The notes under the pieces were generated by a model. That model did no database searches, was not told the origin of the DNA, and worked only from the letters and a program-made list of their open reading frames with translations. This document shows, piece after piece, positions 8,600 through 18,188 of a DNA stretch of 64,000 bases. Location of the stretch: contig CACYSD010000021.1 of NCBI GenBank assembly GCA_902776985.1, forward strand, positions 1 through 64,000, in the 5' to 3' direction. The translations under genes and the position numbers were made by a program. Origin of the DNA: UBA3839 sp902776985 (lineage in GTDB: Bacteria; Bacteroidota; Bacteroidia; Bacteroidales; Bacteroidaceae). Each line of letters starts with the position of its first letter. Position 1 is the stretch's first letter.

Positions 8600-10051
8600 A
8601 TGGAAATACATGAACTAAAACCTCAGATTGTCTGGCGTAACTTCTATGCTCTCACACAAATTCCCCGTCCTTCGGGTCACACAGAGCAGGTAGCAAACTA
8701 TCTTGTTGACTTCGCAAAGAAGAATAGTGCTGAGGCACACATCGACGAGGCCGGCAACGTGGTGATGCGCAAAGCTGCCACTCCAGGCTATGAGAACCGT
8801 CCCATCGTAGTGCTGCAAGCCCACATGGACATGGTACCACAGAAAGTAAAAGAATCTGATCACAATTTCGAAACTGATCCTATCCTAACATACATCGATG
8901 GCGAATGGGTACGTGCCAAGGGCACTACTCTCGGAAGCGACGACGGAATGGGGGTTGCCGCAGCCATGGCTGTGATTGAAGACAAAGACGTTGTGCACGG
9001 TCCTCTTGAGGTATTGATTACCAAAGACGAGGAAACCGGCATGTATGGTGCCTTCGGTCTGAAAGCCGGTGAGCTTCAGGGGAAATACCTTCTCAACCTC
9101 GACAGTGAGACTGAGGGTGAAATCACAATCGGTTGTGCAGGCGGTATGGACGTGGTATGCACAATGGATTATCAGCCACTCAATATCGATGCTGAGAACA
9201 TGACAGCAATGCGTATCCAAATGAAGGGATTGCGCGGAGGTCACTCAGGGCTGGAGATCAATGAAGGTCGTGCCAATGCAAACAAACTTATGGCACGCCT
9301 GCTTTTCGCCGCCATTGGCACAGAAAGCGCTTGGCTCTGCTCTTGGAACGGAGGCAACATGCGCAACGCTATTCCCCGTGAAGGCGAAGCAGTTGTTGTT
9401 GTACCCAACGGCAAAGTGGCGCAACTCGAAGAGCTTGTTGCCAAGTGCCGTGATTTATTCAACAAGGAATTTGAGGAAATCGAGCATGGCAACATTGAAC
9501 TCACAGTAGAAGCTTGCGACGTACCCGCCACAGCAGTACCTGCAGAAATTCAGCAGAATCTCATCAACGCAGTTATGGCTGCCCATGACGGAGTACTTCG
9601 CTTCATTCCAACTATTCCAGAGATTGTGGAGACTTCTTCCAACCTCGCCATCATCCACATCGGTGACGGACATGCAGAGATTTCCATCCTTGCCCGTAGT
9701 GCTGTGGACAGCATGAAGCTCTGGCTTTGCAATTCGCTGCGCGCTTGCTTCTCCATGGCAGGCATGAAGGTTAAGTTCGAAGGCGGCTACAGCGGCTGGC
9801 AGCCAAATACCAAGTCTGCCCTTGTTGCAACAATGTCGGAGGTTTACAACAAAATGTACGGCAAAAAGCCACTTGTGCAAGTTTGCCATGCAGGACTTGA
9901 ATGTGGTATAATCGGAGTCAACTATCCAGACATGGATATGGCTTCATTCGGTCCCACACTCCGTTCTCCTCACACTCCCGACGAGCGTTGTCATATCCCT
10001 TCTGTTGAAAAGTTCTACAACTATATCATAGAGCTTCTGAAAACTCTTTAA
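8600..10051 (+). CDS. pepD: Aminoacyl-histidine dipeptidase (peptidase M20 family)
   Basis: Cytosolic zinc dipeptidase that cleaves Xaa-His and other dipeptides. The 483 residues are the normal PepD length. The di-zinc site motifs of M20 peptidases are clear: H in LQAHMDMV, the bridging D in GSDDGMG, the catalytic pair in TKDEETGMYGA, D in LLNLDSE, and the C-terminal H in QVCHAGLECG. The lid domain interrupts the catalytic domain in the middle third. There is no signal peptide. It has its own promoter and is followed after 14 bases by a MerR-type regulator and then malQ, so the three are probably co-transcribed although no metabolic link is obvious. Confidence 0.93.
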   Translation: MEIHELKPQIVWRNFYALTQIPRPSGHTEQVANYLVDFAKKNSAEAHIDEAGNVVMRKAATPGYENRPIVVLQAHMDMVPQKVKESDHNFETDPILTYIDGEWVRAKGTTLGSDDGMGVAAAMAVIEDKDVVHGPLEVLITKDEETGMYGAFGLKAGELQGKYLLNLDSETEGEITIGCAGGMDVVCTMDYQPLNIDAENMTAMRIQMKGLRGGHSGLEINEGRANANKLMARLLFAAIGTESAWLCSWNGGNMRNAIPREGEAVVVVPNGKVAQLEELVAKCRDLFNKEFEEIEHGNIELTVEACDVPATAVPAEIQQNLINAVMAAHDGVLRFIPTIPEIVETSSNLAIIHIGDGHAEISILARSAVDSMKLWLCNSLRACFSMAGMKVKFEGGYSGWQPNTKSALVATMSEVYNKMYGKKPLVQVCHAGLECGIIGVNYPDMDMASFGPTLRSPHTPDERCHIPSVEKFYNYIIELLKTL

Positions 10052-10065
10052 ATCACAATCATCTC

Positions 10066-10413
10066 ATGGCTCTAAACACTAATAAAGAACTGAAACTCTT
10101 CTACTCCATCAGTGAAGTAGCAAAGATGTTTAACGTGAGCGAAACCTTGCTGCGTTTTTGGGAGAAGGAATTTCCCAACATTAAACCTCGCAAGGCTGGT
10201 CGCGGCATCCGACAGTACTCGAAAGACGATATCGAGGAGGTTCGAAGTGTGTACCATCTTGTTAAGGAACGCGGAATGACTCTCGAGGGAGCACGTACTG
10301 CATTGAAGCACGACAAAGGCAGCACGAACAAACAAATCGAAGTCATTGAGCGCTTAAAAAGCATACGTGATGAACTACAATCAATAAATAAAGAACTTAA
10401 CACCTTAGTTTGA
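10066..10413 (+). CDS. MerR family transcriptional regulator
   Basis: Small DNA-binding protein of 115 residues. The N-terminal half is a winged helix of the MerR type (ISEVAKMFNVSETLLRFWEKEFP, about residues 13-35, then QYSKDDIEEV). The C-terminal half (about 75-115) is a short helical, probably coiled-coil dimerisation segment. No effector domain or metal-binding Cys residues are present, so the signal is unknown. It is tightly placed between pepD (14-base gap) and malQ (start 5 bases after its stop), implying translational coupling. Confidence 0.88.
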   Translation: MALNTNKELKLFYSISEVAKMFNVSETLLRFWEKEFPNIKPRKAGRGIRQYSKDDIEEVRSVYHLVKERGMTLEGARTALKHDKGSTNKQIEVIERLKSIRDELQSINKELNTLV

Positions 10414-10418
10414 TCTCC

Positions 10419-13154
10419 ATGAAATTTCATTTTGCAATAGAATACCACACACAGTGGGGTGAAGACCTTCGCCTTCACATTGGTGACAAAGTTTATGCTC
10501 TCACCACATACGACGGATGTCAATGGAGTACCGACCTGGAGTTTACAACAAAAGACTTCTGTACCACATTGAAGTATCAATACGCTCTGTACCGCAATGA
10601 TAAGTTGGTATGGACAGAATGGGAACTGGCTCCGCACGAAGTCTGCCTGACCACCAAGCGCAACAACCGTACAGTGACTGACGACAACAGTTCTTTTGTG
10701 CTTACTGACACATGGCGTCCCATTCCTGATGACCTGCCGCTCTTCTCGGCAGCATTTACCGACGGAGTGGCTTATCACAAACGTGTAAGCACTTCTGAGA
10801 TTCCTTCTTTCAACAAGACACTTCAGCTTCGCATCACAGAACCGCACCTTTTGCGCAACCAGCATCTTGCCATCTGTGGCAATGCCACACAAATCGGCAA
10901 CTGGGAGAAACCTGTACGCCTCAATCTCACAGGATTGCAGGAATGGTCTATCAACATTGATGCCAATGAGATATTCCGTCCTCTTGAATACAAATATGTT
11001 ATAGTTGACGATGCCGACAATATAGAAGTCTGGGAGGAAGGTCCCAACCGCATCATCACCTCGCTGACTCTGCAAAACGGACAGACATGGGTGAAGACCG
11101 ACAATGCAGCACGTTTCAACCTTCGCGGATGGAAGTGTGCAGGTGTGGTCATCCCTGTATTCTCGCTCCGCACAGAGAAGAGCTACGGAATCGGAGATTT
11201 CGGTGACCTCAAGGATATGATTCACTGGGCTGCATCGGTAGGAATGCATGCGTTGCAGATTTTGCCTATCAACGACACCATGATGACCGGTTCCTGGCAG
11301 GATTCCTATCCCTACAACTCCATTTCCATCTATGCCTTCCACCCCATCTACTGCGACATCAATGTCCTTCCACAGCTTGAAGACCGTCTGCAGATGGAGA
11401 AATTCATGATGAAGCAGCAGAGTCTGAACGCACTCGACAAGGTGGACTATGAGAAAGTGCTCAAACTGAAAATGAAATATCTCAAACTTGCCTATGAGCA
11501 GGAAGGGAAGCAAGTGCTGGCTTCAGCAGACTATAAAGCCTATTTCGAGAACAATAAAGACTGGCTGGTGCCCTATGCTGCATTCTGTCATCTTCGCGAC
11601 ACCTTCGGGACTCCTGACTTTTCACAGTGGGGCAAGTATAGCACATTCGACCGCACTGCTGTTAACCGTCTGTGTTCGCCACGAGGAAAGAACCATCACG
11701 ACATCGCCTTCCATTACTACATACAGTACAAGCTGCACCTTCAGCTCACCGATGTGCATGAGACAGCGAAAAAAGCTGGTATCATCATAAAGGGCGATAT
11801 TCCAATTGGTATTTCCCGCACAAGTGTGGAAGCATGGGCAGAACCACAATACTTCAACCTCAACTCCCAGGCGGGTGCCCCACCCGATGACTTCTCAGTA
11901 AACGGACAGAACTGGGGATTCCCAACCTACAACTGGGATGTGATGCTTGCCGACGGCTGCAGCTGGTGGGTACGTCGTATGCGCAAGATGGCTGAGTATT
12001 TCGATGCATACCGCATTGACCATGTGCTCGGTTTCTTCCGCATCTGGGACATTCCACTTCACAGCGTACACGGTCTTTTGGGACAATTCTCACCATCCAT
12101 GCCAATGAGCCAGAGCGAGATTGAGAGCTATGGATTGCAGTTTGATCGCGAACGCATGACCAAGCCCTACATTACCGACGACGTACTCTTCGGAATCTTC
12201 GGCTACAGGGCAGAACTGGTGAAGACTCTCTACCTGCAGCCATGCAACGGAGAAATGGGCAACCCTCAACTGGATTTGTTCAATGTCTTCGGAGGATCGA
12301 ACTCGTTCTACAGCATGAAGCCAGAGTTCGACACTCAGCGCAAGATAGAGGCAGCCTTTGCATCAAAGACAGAAAAGGAAGACCTTGATCTTCGCGACGG
12401 TCTGTACGCATTGGTCAGCAACGTCCTCTTCGTTGTCGACCGTCACAACCAGCAGATGTATCACCCACGCATCTCTGCTCAGTTCGACTATTCTTACAAG
12501 TACCTGAGCGACCAGCAAAAGCAGGCATTCAACAATCTTTACAACGATTATTTCTATCGCCGTCACAACCAGTTCTGGTACAACGAAGCGATGAAGAAAC
12601 TGCCTCGTCTTACTCAATCCACACGCATGCTTGTCTGTGCTGAAGACCTCGGCATGGTACCCGACTGCGTAGCATGGGTTATGGAGCAGTTGCGCATCCT
12701 CAGCCTTGAGATTCAGACCATGCCTAAGGCTGTTGGAATGCCGTTTGGCGACTTGTCGAAGAACCCATACCGTTCAGTTGCCACAATCTCCACCCATGAC
12801 ATGCCTACCATGCGTGGATGGTGGGACGAAGACGAAGAACGTGCACAGCAGTTCTACAACCATGCTCTTCAGATTGACGGCATCGCCCCTCATCCACTTC
12901 CAGGATGGCTTGCAGAAGAGATAGTCAATCGTCACCTATACAGTCCATCCATGCTCTGCCTACTGTCGATTCAAGACTGGTTGGCTATCGATGAGTCCCT
13001 GCGCAACAAGGATGCGGCAAGCGAACGTATCAACATCCCCGCCAATCCACGTCACTACTGGCGTTGGCGTATGCATCTGACTATTGAGAAGCTACAGGGA
13101 TGCGACAATTTCAATGATCACGTACGTACAATGATTCAGCGTAGTGGAAGATAA
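10419..13154 (+). CDS. malQ: 4-alpha-glucanotransferase with N-terminal starch-binding domains (GH77)
   Basis: Amylomaltase/disproportionating enzyme that transfers alpha-1,4-glucan segments between chains, used in glycogen and maltodextrin metabolism in the cytosol. The 911 residues are longer than E. coli MalQ because the first 240 or so residues hold two CBM20-like starch-binding repeats, the arrangement seen in plant DPE2 and Bacteroidetes enzymes. The GH77 catalytic residues are visible: nucleophile D534 in YRIDHVLGF, acid/base E742 in CAEDLGM and D794 in STHDMPTMR. A TTG at 10410 is possible, but ATG 10419, just after the merR stop, is preferred. It works on the same polymer as glgA and glgP at 48.6-52.9 kb. 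Confidence 0.94.
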   Translation: MKFHFAIEYHTQWGEDLRLHIGDKVYALTTYDGCQWSTDLEFTTKDFCTTLKYQYALYRNDKLVWTEWELAPHEVCLTTKRNNRTVTDDNSSFVLTDTWRPIPDDLPLFSAAFTDGVAYHKRVSTSEIPSFNKTLQLRITEPHLLRNQHLAICGNATQIGNWEKPVRLNLTGLQEWSINIDANEIFRPLEYKYVIVDDADNIEVWEEGPNRIITSLTLQNGQTWVKTDNAARFNLRGWKCAGVVIPVFSLRTEKSYGIGDFGDLKDMIHWAASVGMHALQILPINDTMMTGSWQDSYPYNSISIYAFHPIYCDINVLPQLEDRLQMEKFMMKQQSLNALDKVDYEKVLKLKMKYLKLAYEQEGKQVLASADYKAYFENNKDWLVPYAAFCHLRDTFGTPDFSQWGKYSTFDRTAVNRLCSPRGKNHHDIAFHYYIQYKLHLQLTDVHETAKKAGIIIKGDIPIGISRTSVEAWAEPQYFNLNSQAGAPPDDFSVNGQNWGFPTYNWDVMLADGCSWWVRRMRKMAEYFDAYRIDHVLGFFRIWDIPLHSVHGLLGQFSPSMPMSQSEIESYGLQFDRERMTKPYITDDVLFGIFGYRAELVKTLYLQPCNGEMGNPQLDLFNVFGGSNSFYSMKPEFDTQRKIEAAFASKTEKEDLDLRDGLYALVSNVLFVVDRHNQQMYHPRISAQFDYSYKYLSDQQKQAFNNLYNDYFYRRHNQFWYNEAMKKLPRLTQSTRMLVCAEDLGMVPDCVAWVMEQLRILSLEIQTMPKAVGMPFGDLSKNPYRSVATISTHDMPTMRGWWDEDEERAQQFYNHALQIDGIAPHPLPGWLAEEIVNRHLYSPSMLCLLSIQDWLAIDESLRNKDAASERINIPANPRHYWRWRMHLTIEKLQGCDNFNDHVRTMIQRSGR

Positions 13155-14040
13155 GAAACAAAATCCATATAACCAAAAGAAGTTCCTGCTTGTATTTGCC
13201 ATAATAGTGGCAATACTTGCAGGACTTAATGCATTGTGCAATTTTGATGTCGCACCCTACCCTGTTGAGATTCAGAATGCAAAAAAACCAGCCAAATTCA
13301 TTCTTCACCGGCCCGCTCCTGCTGATACGCTCAAGGTTGCGGTTCAGGCTAAAGAACCAGAGCCTATAACAATGTCCGACACCATGCCAGAACCTTTAAC
13401 GCAAGACACTGTCTCAGCCAATACCATGGATAATAAAGAAGTAGTGGAAAGGTCTCTGGTTAAAAGGGCAGGCAGCAAGATGTGGAGTTACAAGGATTGT
13501 TTCAACGACGTACAAGATACTCAGATTGTTGTAGCCGAGGCAAACGGCATCCGCCCTGTTACCTACCGCGAGGAACTTCAAACACTCGTAGAGAATAGCG
13601 AATTGGTTGACATCCGTTTCTTCCCGTTTTATGTGATAGACGAATTAACGAGTTCTGTGCCGCTTCTTGTGCCTAAGGCTCAAGATTTGCTCAACACCAT
13701 TGCCATCAATTTCCTTGATTCGCTCCATTCCAAGGGCATGAAACCATATCTCCCTATCATCACGTCAGTGCTTCGCACCACAAATGATGTCCGCAAGTTG
13801 CAGCATGGGAACAAGAATGCAACAGAGAATTCATGTCACTGCTACGGCACCACAATTGACATCACCTACCGCCGCTTCATGCCACTAACGGGGTCATTCG
13901 ATGCAAAGGCTGCAACTACCCTTCACAACGAAGATCTGAAATTTGTACTTGCTGAAGTTCTCTACGACCTGCGGCTTGCCGGTCGCTGCTATGTAAAATA
14001 CGAATACAAACAAGCTTGCTTCCACCTAACGGTCAGGTAA
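13144..14040 (+). CDS. DUF5715-type protein with M15-like peptidase signature, membrane-anchored
   Basis: 298 residues starting at a GTG that overlaps the end of malQ by 11 bases. One hydrophobic segment (about 13-32) would anchor it or act as a signal. A low-complexity Pro/Thr/Glu-rich linker covers about 50-100. The C-terminal domain contains S230-C-H232 ... D239 and a late FH294 motif, the His-Asp-His zinc-ligand order of M15/VanY-type D,D-peptidases, and resembles DUF5715 proteins. I infer a murein peptidase or binding role at the envelope. The next gene, whose 3' end it overlaps by 15 bases, is a GH25 lysozyme on the other strand. No other in-frame ATG precedes the membrane segment, which supports the GTG start. 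Confidence 0.65.
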   Translation: MEDKKQNPYNQKKFLLVFAIIVAILAGLNALCNFDVAPYPVEIQNAKKPAKFILHRPAPADTLKVAVQAKEPEPITMSDTMPEPLTQDTVSANTMDNKEVVERSLVKRAGSKMWSYKDCFNDVQDTQIVVAEANGIRPVTYREELQTLVENSELVDIRFFPFYVIDELTSSVPLLVPKAQDLLNTIAINFLDSLHSKGMKPYLPIITSVLRTTNDVRKLQHGNKNATENSCHCYGTTIDITYRRFMPLTGSFDAKAATTLHNEDLKFVLAEVLYDLRLAGRCYVKYEYKQACFHLTVR

Positions 14041-14814
14041 AAGCAAATCTTCAAATTCACTTGAAGAACCGTTGAAGACATCAACATCAACATAACCGTT
14101 GATGCCGTCCACTTCGCCCACATCAGTATGCTGCCAGAAGGACCATTCGCCTTCATATTCGAGCTCCTTCACATAATAGTGGGCTATCCAGAATGGATAT
14201 TTCTCAAACTCCTTACCGTCGAGGTATTTCTGTTTGTAAGCATAGGAAGCATAGATAATTGGAATCACACCATAGTGCTTCTCCACCATCCTAAGCCATG
14301 TAAGCACTTCGCTGCGCAGTTTCTGAGGACCGTAACTGCATTCTACATCCACTTCCACATCAAGCACTGGAGGCAGATCGCCTTCCTCCAGCCAAACCAT
14401 TCGGCAGAAATACTCAGCCTGCCGTTTTGCCGAGCTTTTAGTTGAGAAGAAATGGTATGCACCACGCGCTATTCCGTGACGTTTAGCCTGGGCGAAATTG
14501 CTGTTGAAGAAATCATCGAATTTGTCTGCGCCCTCAGTAGCTTTGATAAACACAAAACCCACTCTTCTTCCTCCCAATGTGGCAGCACCCACCTTATCCC
14601 AGTCTATTTCCTGTTGATAATGAGAGATGTCAAGACCTCTCACTTCGCCTGGAGGGAAATTTCCGTTCTCTGCAATAGCCTTGAGCCGGAACGAATATGG
14701 GCTTATAAATGAGCGGTAAAGGAAGAAAGCAAATCCAATTAGGACAACAAACAAAAGCACCAACGACACCCTCTTCAAAGAGCGGTGCTGTTGGTGCCTT
14801 CGATAGTTTCTCAT
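14026..14814 (-). CDS. GH25 family lysozyme, membrane-anchored
   Basis: Predicted N,O-diacetylmuramidase acting on peptidoglycan. Residues 16-33 are a single membrane segment after a very basic N-terminus, so the catalytic domain lies in the periplasm. The GH25 barrel runs from about residue 60 to 255, with the signature DISHYQ at 62-67, KATEGA at 91-96 and the catalytic Asp/Glu motif D152-V-E154. At 262 residues it is a normal single-domain member. It follows the PPi-PFK gene by only 19 bases on the same strand, so it is probably transcribed with it. Its 3' end overlaps that of the M15-like gene. Confidence 0.9.
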   Translation of the reverse strand: MRNYRRHQQHRSLKRVSLVLLFVVLIGFAFFLYRSFISPYSFRLKAIAENGNFPPGEVRGLDISHYQQEIDWDKVGAATLGGRRVGFVFIKATEGADKFDDFFNSNFAQAKRHGIARGAYHFFSTKSSAKRQAEYFCRMVWLEEGDLPPVLDVEVDVECSYGPQKLRSEVLTWLRMVEKHYGVIPIIYASYAYKQKYLDGKEFEKYPFWIAHYYVKELEYEGEWSFWQHTDVGEVDGINGYVDVDVFNGSSSEFEDLLLPDR

Positions 14815-14833
14815 ATAAAAATGTTTAAGCTCT

Positions 14834-16468
14834 TTATGCCTGTTCCAGTTTCAGAGTGCAAGTTGGCTGATCGCAAACTTCAGTAGGACCGAAGTACTGG
14901 ATTGGACCTGGGTAAACATAGAGAGTCTTCTCAGCCCATTCATCACGGCGTGCAGCGAAGTACTTGAATGGTGCACCGTCGAGTTCAACGAGAGCCTTAC
15001 GGATAACAGGCTTGTTCTTACCGTTACGACGCTCCATGTTCATCATCATTGTAATAGGCACACCACCTGCAATCCATTCAGCAGCTGGAGCAGTAGTATT
15101 CTTGATGATTGACATATAGCCAGTCTTTCCGTTTGCAATCAGGCGAGAAGCGTTGAAACCGAGGGAGTAGCAGTAGTCAGCGTCGTAGTTGCTTGGAGCA
15201 GCGCAACGGCCTTCATAGCCGAAGAAGTGGTGCTGGGCAGCGAACTTACCAACATACTTGCCTTCCTTCTTCCATTTGTCAAGCTTAGCGGCAACCATTG
15301 CAGAGAGCAGTTTCTCTGTCTCGATGAGCGATACCTGAACATTTCCGTGTGGGTCGCGATCGAGAGCCAGCTGACGAGCCACGCTTGTTGGCAGAGAGTT
15401 GAACACAGCCAGATTCTCGGCTGAGATATGCTGCTTAACAAAGTCAATCTGTTCGCTGCGACCGATGTTCTGAGCTTCTGGAGAAGCGAGCACGTCGTTC
15501 AGTTCAGCAATGAGCTTCTTGATTGCAGGAATGAACTCGATAAGACCTTCAGGGATAAGTACTGTACCATAGTTGTTACCCTGTTCAGCACGCTTGGCCA
15601 CAGCCTTGGCGATGTAAGTAACAACGTCATCGAGCGACATAGCCTTAGCCTCTACTTCCTCGCTCACGAGGCAGATGTTTGGCTGGCATTGCAGAGCACA
15701 TTCGAGAGCAATGTGGCTTGCAGAGCGACCCATCAGCTTGATGAAGTGCCAGTACTTGCGAGCAGAGTTGCAGTCGCGCTGGATGTTACCGATGAGTTCT
15801 GAGTAAGTCTTGCAGGCAGTATCGAAACCAAATGAAGTCTCAATCTGCTGATTCTTCAAGTCACCGTCGATAGTCTTAGGACAACCGATAACTTGAACCC
15901 CATACTTCTTAGCAGCATAGTACTCTGCGAGGACGCAAGCGTTGGTGTTGGAATCGTCACCACCGATAATAACGAGAGCCTTGATGTTCAGCTCACGGAG
16001 AATATCGATACCCTTCTCAAACTGGTCAACTTCTTCCAGTTTAGTACGGCCTGAACCGATGATGTCGAAACCGCCGGTGTTGCGATACTCATCGATGATG
16101 TCGCTTGTCAGTTCCATGTACTTGTGATCAACCAAACCGCCAGGACCGAGGATGAATCCGTAGAGCTTGCTGTCAGCATTGAGTGACTTGATACCGTCGA
16201 ACAAACCGCTGATCACGTTGTGACCGCCAGGAGCCTGACCGCCGGAAAGGATAACGCCCACGTTGAATGGAGGAAGTTCCTGCTTCTCACCTTCAACGAA
16301 CTCGATAACTGGCATGCCATAGGTATTAGGGAACAGAGCCTTAATTTCTTCCTGGTTGCCAACCGACTGAGTTGGAGCACCTTCCTTAGCCTTTACTGGT
16401 CCGAGGAGAGCTTTAGGCAATTTTGGCTGATAAGCAGCACGAGCAATCTGCAAATAACTTTTTTCCAT
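14834..16468 (-). CDS. pfp: Pyrophosphate--fructose 6-phosphate 1-phosphotransferase
   Basis: Glycolytic enzyme phosphorylating fructose-6-phosphate with pyrophosphate instead of ATP, which makes the step reversible and saves ATP. At 544 residues it belongs to the long plant-like PFP type. The donor-site signature GGDDS (169-173), where ATP-dependent enzymes have GGDGS, and the catalytic PKTIDGD motif (197-203) point to pyrophosphate use. MGRSA (246-250) binds fructose-6-phosphate. Codons are strongly biased, suggesting high expression. The gene has a -7 box at 16521-16528 and is followed after 19 bases by the GH25 gene. Confidence 0.94.
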   Translation of the reverse strand: MEKSYLQIARAAYQPKLPKALLGPVKAKEGAPTQSVGNQEEIKALFPNTYGMPVIEFVEGEKQELPPFNVGVILSGGQAPGGHNVISGLFDGIKSLNADSKLYGFILGPGGLVDHKYMELTSDIIDEYRNTGGFDIIGSGRTKLEEVDQFEKGIDILRELNIKALVIIGGDDSNTNACVLAEYYAAKKYGVQVIGCPKTIDGDLKNQQIETSFGFDTACKTYSELIGNIQRDCNSARKYWHFIKLMGRSASHIALECALQCQPNICLVSEEVEAKAMSLDDVVTYIAKAVAKRAEQGNNYGTVLIPEGLIEFIPAIKKLIAELNDVLASPEAQNIGRSEQIDFVKQHISAENLAVFNSLPTSVARQLALDRDPHGNVQVSLIETEKLLSAMVAAKLDKWKKEGKYVGKFAAQHHFFGYEGRCAAPSNYDADYCYSLGFNASRLIANGKTGYMSIIKNTTAPAAEWIAGGVPITMMMNMERRNGKNKPVIRKALVELDGAPFKYFAARRDEWAEKTLYVYPGPIQYFGPTEVCDQPTCTLKLEQA

Positions 16469-16520
16469 GTTGTTAGTTTTTTAATTATTATATTATTTGA
16501 GTTTTAGATTTTTCTGACCG

Positions 16521-16528
16521 CAAAGTTA
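16521..16528 (-). promoter_or_regulatory. -7 box of the PPi-PFK gene
   Basis: TAACTTTG read on the minus strand, 52 bases upstream of the start codon. No matching TTTG box at the usual spacing is seen. Confidence 0.5.
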
Positions 16529-16580
16529 CAGATTTTTTTGAAAGTAATTATTATAATCGCATGATAATTACATAGAAAAA

Positions 16581-17948
16581 TCAGAATTCGCGGTTCATCA
16601 GCAGGTTGAAGGCATTAAGCAGCTCCTGAGAGAGGCGGTATGCATTCACCTCGTCTGTCAGGCACTCTCCCTTCACATCCTCTTTAACCAGCTCGTTATA
16701 TCCCCAGTAGTATCGGGTTTCATCCTTGTCCGACTTCTCGAAATAGAAAATTAGGATTCCGTCCTCATCGAATAGAAATTCCTGATAGAACTCAGTCGCT
16801 CCGACATTATATTTGCGAACTATGAAATTGACAGCATATATCTGCCTGTTCAAATCCTCATCGTAGTCACCCAGATAGAAATAGGTGGTAACATCGTTCA
16901 CAGGTCCTGCTCCAGCAGCCATATAGTTGCTCGTCACTACAGTTTGGTTTGGTGGCAGTTCTGCTTCTTTCCTTAGCTTCTGCATCTCCTTCACCTCAGC
17001 ATAGCGCTTACGGATGGCTTCTATTATCTCCTTTGAGGAAGTATTCCCCAATCGTTCCGGTGCATACTTAGGACCAATTTTCCGTTCTTTAAGCTGAGCA
17101 TCGTCACGAATGACCTTGGTTGCCTTGTCTGCAATGAAGTTTTCGCTGTCCACATTACCAATCTCCTGATCTTCAGCGTGGTATATTTCGCAGTTTTCGA
17201 ACCTTGTAGCCGACTCCAGCATGAACAGTTCTCCCTGATTCTGGGCGAATCGGCAGTTACGGAACAAAGCATCCTCACTATCGGAAAGTGTAACAAGGTT
17301 GAACTCACGGCATCGGAAGAAGTCGCAGTCGATGAACTTACACTCGCTGCTGTTGCTGATCTGCATTATGCCGTAGGAGCAGTCACGGATGATGGACTTC
17401 TCCATCGTCACATTTCTACACGACGCTGTCTCCAGTCCATAAGTGCCGCAGCCGTAGAGGTCACAGTTGGCAATGCTCAGGTTCTCGCATCCCGAGGCGA
17501 GAATCACACCACCCTCGCAGTACCCTTCTTCGGTATGTCCGATAGTAAGGCGCTCCAACCTTATGTTCTTGCATCCGTAGAAACTGAAGATATACGCATA
17601 ACGCGGTTCAACCACAATCTTGCAGTCCTTTCCACCACGAATAGTGAGGTTACGGATTCCAATCAGGTCAAGCATACGTCCATCAAAGCACTTGCAGCTG
17701 ACCTTCAGTTCCTCAGTACCATTACGTTCGGGATAGTAATTGGGCAACCAGCCAAATCCGTCGCGGTCGAAGAAATCCTCATTGTTGAGAATGGGAGTAA
17801 GATTGAGTACGCATCCGTCCTGTATAACGATGATGCGATTGCTGCCGATAGCCTCAATGAGTTCACGAGCGCTGTTCACCTTAATTTCTTTCTGCGCTGC
17901 CACATTCATTGCCACGAGCAGCATAATAACTGTAAGAATTTTTTTCAT
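16581..17948 (-). CDS. Secreted right-handed parallel beta-helix protein
   Basis: 455 residues with a signal peptide (1-18, MNVAAQ cleavage). From about residue 85 to 270 there are repeated short turns with the pattern of parallel beta-helix coils, such as NLTIRGGKDCKIV, NIRLERLTIGHTEEG, NLSIANCDLYGCG, NVTMEKSIIRDC and CKFIDCDFFRCRE, as in pectate-lyase-like proteins. The last 100 residues are a separate domain with aromatic, acidic strands (YYWGYNEL and similar). No polysaccharide-lyase active site can be recognised, so enzymatic function is uncertain; carbohydrate binding or scaffolding is as likely. Its stop is 52 bases beyond the PPi-PFK -7 box, so the two genes are separately promoted. 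Confidence 0.75.
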   Translation of the reverse strand: MKKILTVIMLLVAMNVAAQKEIKVNSARELIEAIGSNRIIVIQDGCVLNLTPILNNEDFFDRDGFGWLPNYYPERNGTEELKVSCKCFDGRMLDLIGIRNLTIRGGKDCKIVVEPRYAYIFSFYGCKNIRLERLTIGHTEEGYCEGGVILASGCENLSIANCDLYGCGTYGLETASCRNVTMEKSIIRDCSYGIMQISNSSECKFIDCDFFRCREFNLVTLSDSEDALFRNCRFAQNQGELFMLESATRFENCEIYHAEDQEIGNVDSENFIADKATKVIRDDAQLKERKIGPKYAPERLGNTSSKEIIEAIRKRYAEVKEMQKLRKEAELPPNQTVVTSNYMAAGAGPVNDVTTYFYLGDYDEDLNRQIYAVNFIVRKYNVGATEFYQEFLFDEDGILIFYFEKSDKDETRYYWGYNELVKEDVKGECLTDEVNAYRLSQELLNAFNLLMNREF

Positions 17949-18073
17949 AGTGATTCTTTTAATCTTTAATTAGGTGTTTAGTTTGTGTTTAGAAAATTCT
18001 CCTGCGAAGTTACAAACAATTTTTTTAATTATGAATTTTGATTTATATATTTTAAAATATGTGGAGAAATGTT

Positions 18074-18081
18074 TAATTTTG
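18074..18081 (+). promoter_or_regulatory. -7 box of the TolC-MacAB operon
   Basis: TAATTTTG, 107 bases before the first gene. The closest TTTTG (18036-18040) is too far upstream for normal spacing, so this is a partial match. The region between is AT-rich. Confidence 0.4.
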
Positions 18082-18188
18082 CATATTGTAGGCAAAGGAT
18101 TAAAAAAGTATAAAACTAAAACTGTAGTATTAAACTTAAGAAAGAATCTGGCGTCAATCACTACGTACAATAAATTTTCACACAGATA

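Noticed and set aside
10101..11513. 470-codon minus-strand frame opposite merR and malQ
   Set aside because: Antisense to two well-supported genes with conserved motifs; no domain in its translation.
16581..17948. Beta-helix protein considered as a pectate lyase
   Set aside because: The coil pattern fits the fold, but no lyase active-site arrangement (Arg with Ca-binding Asp cluster) can be identified.
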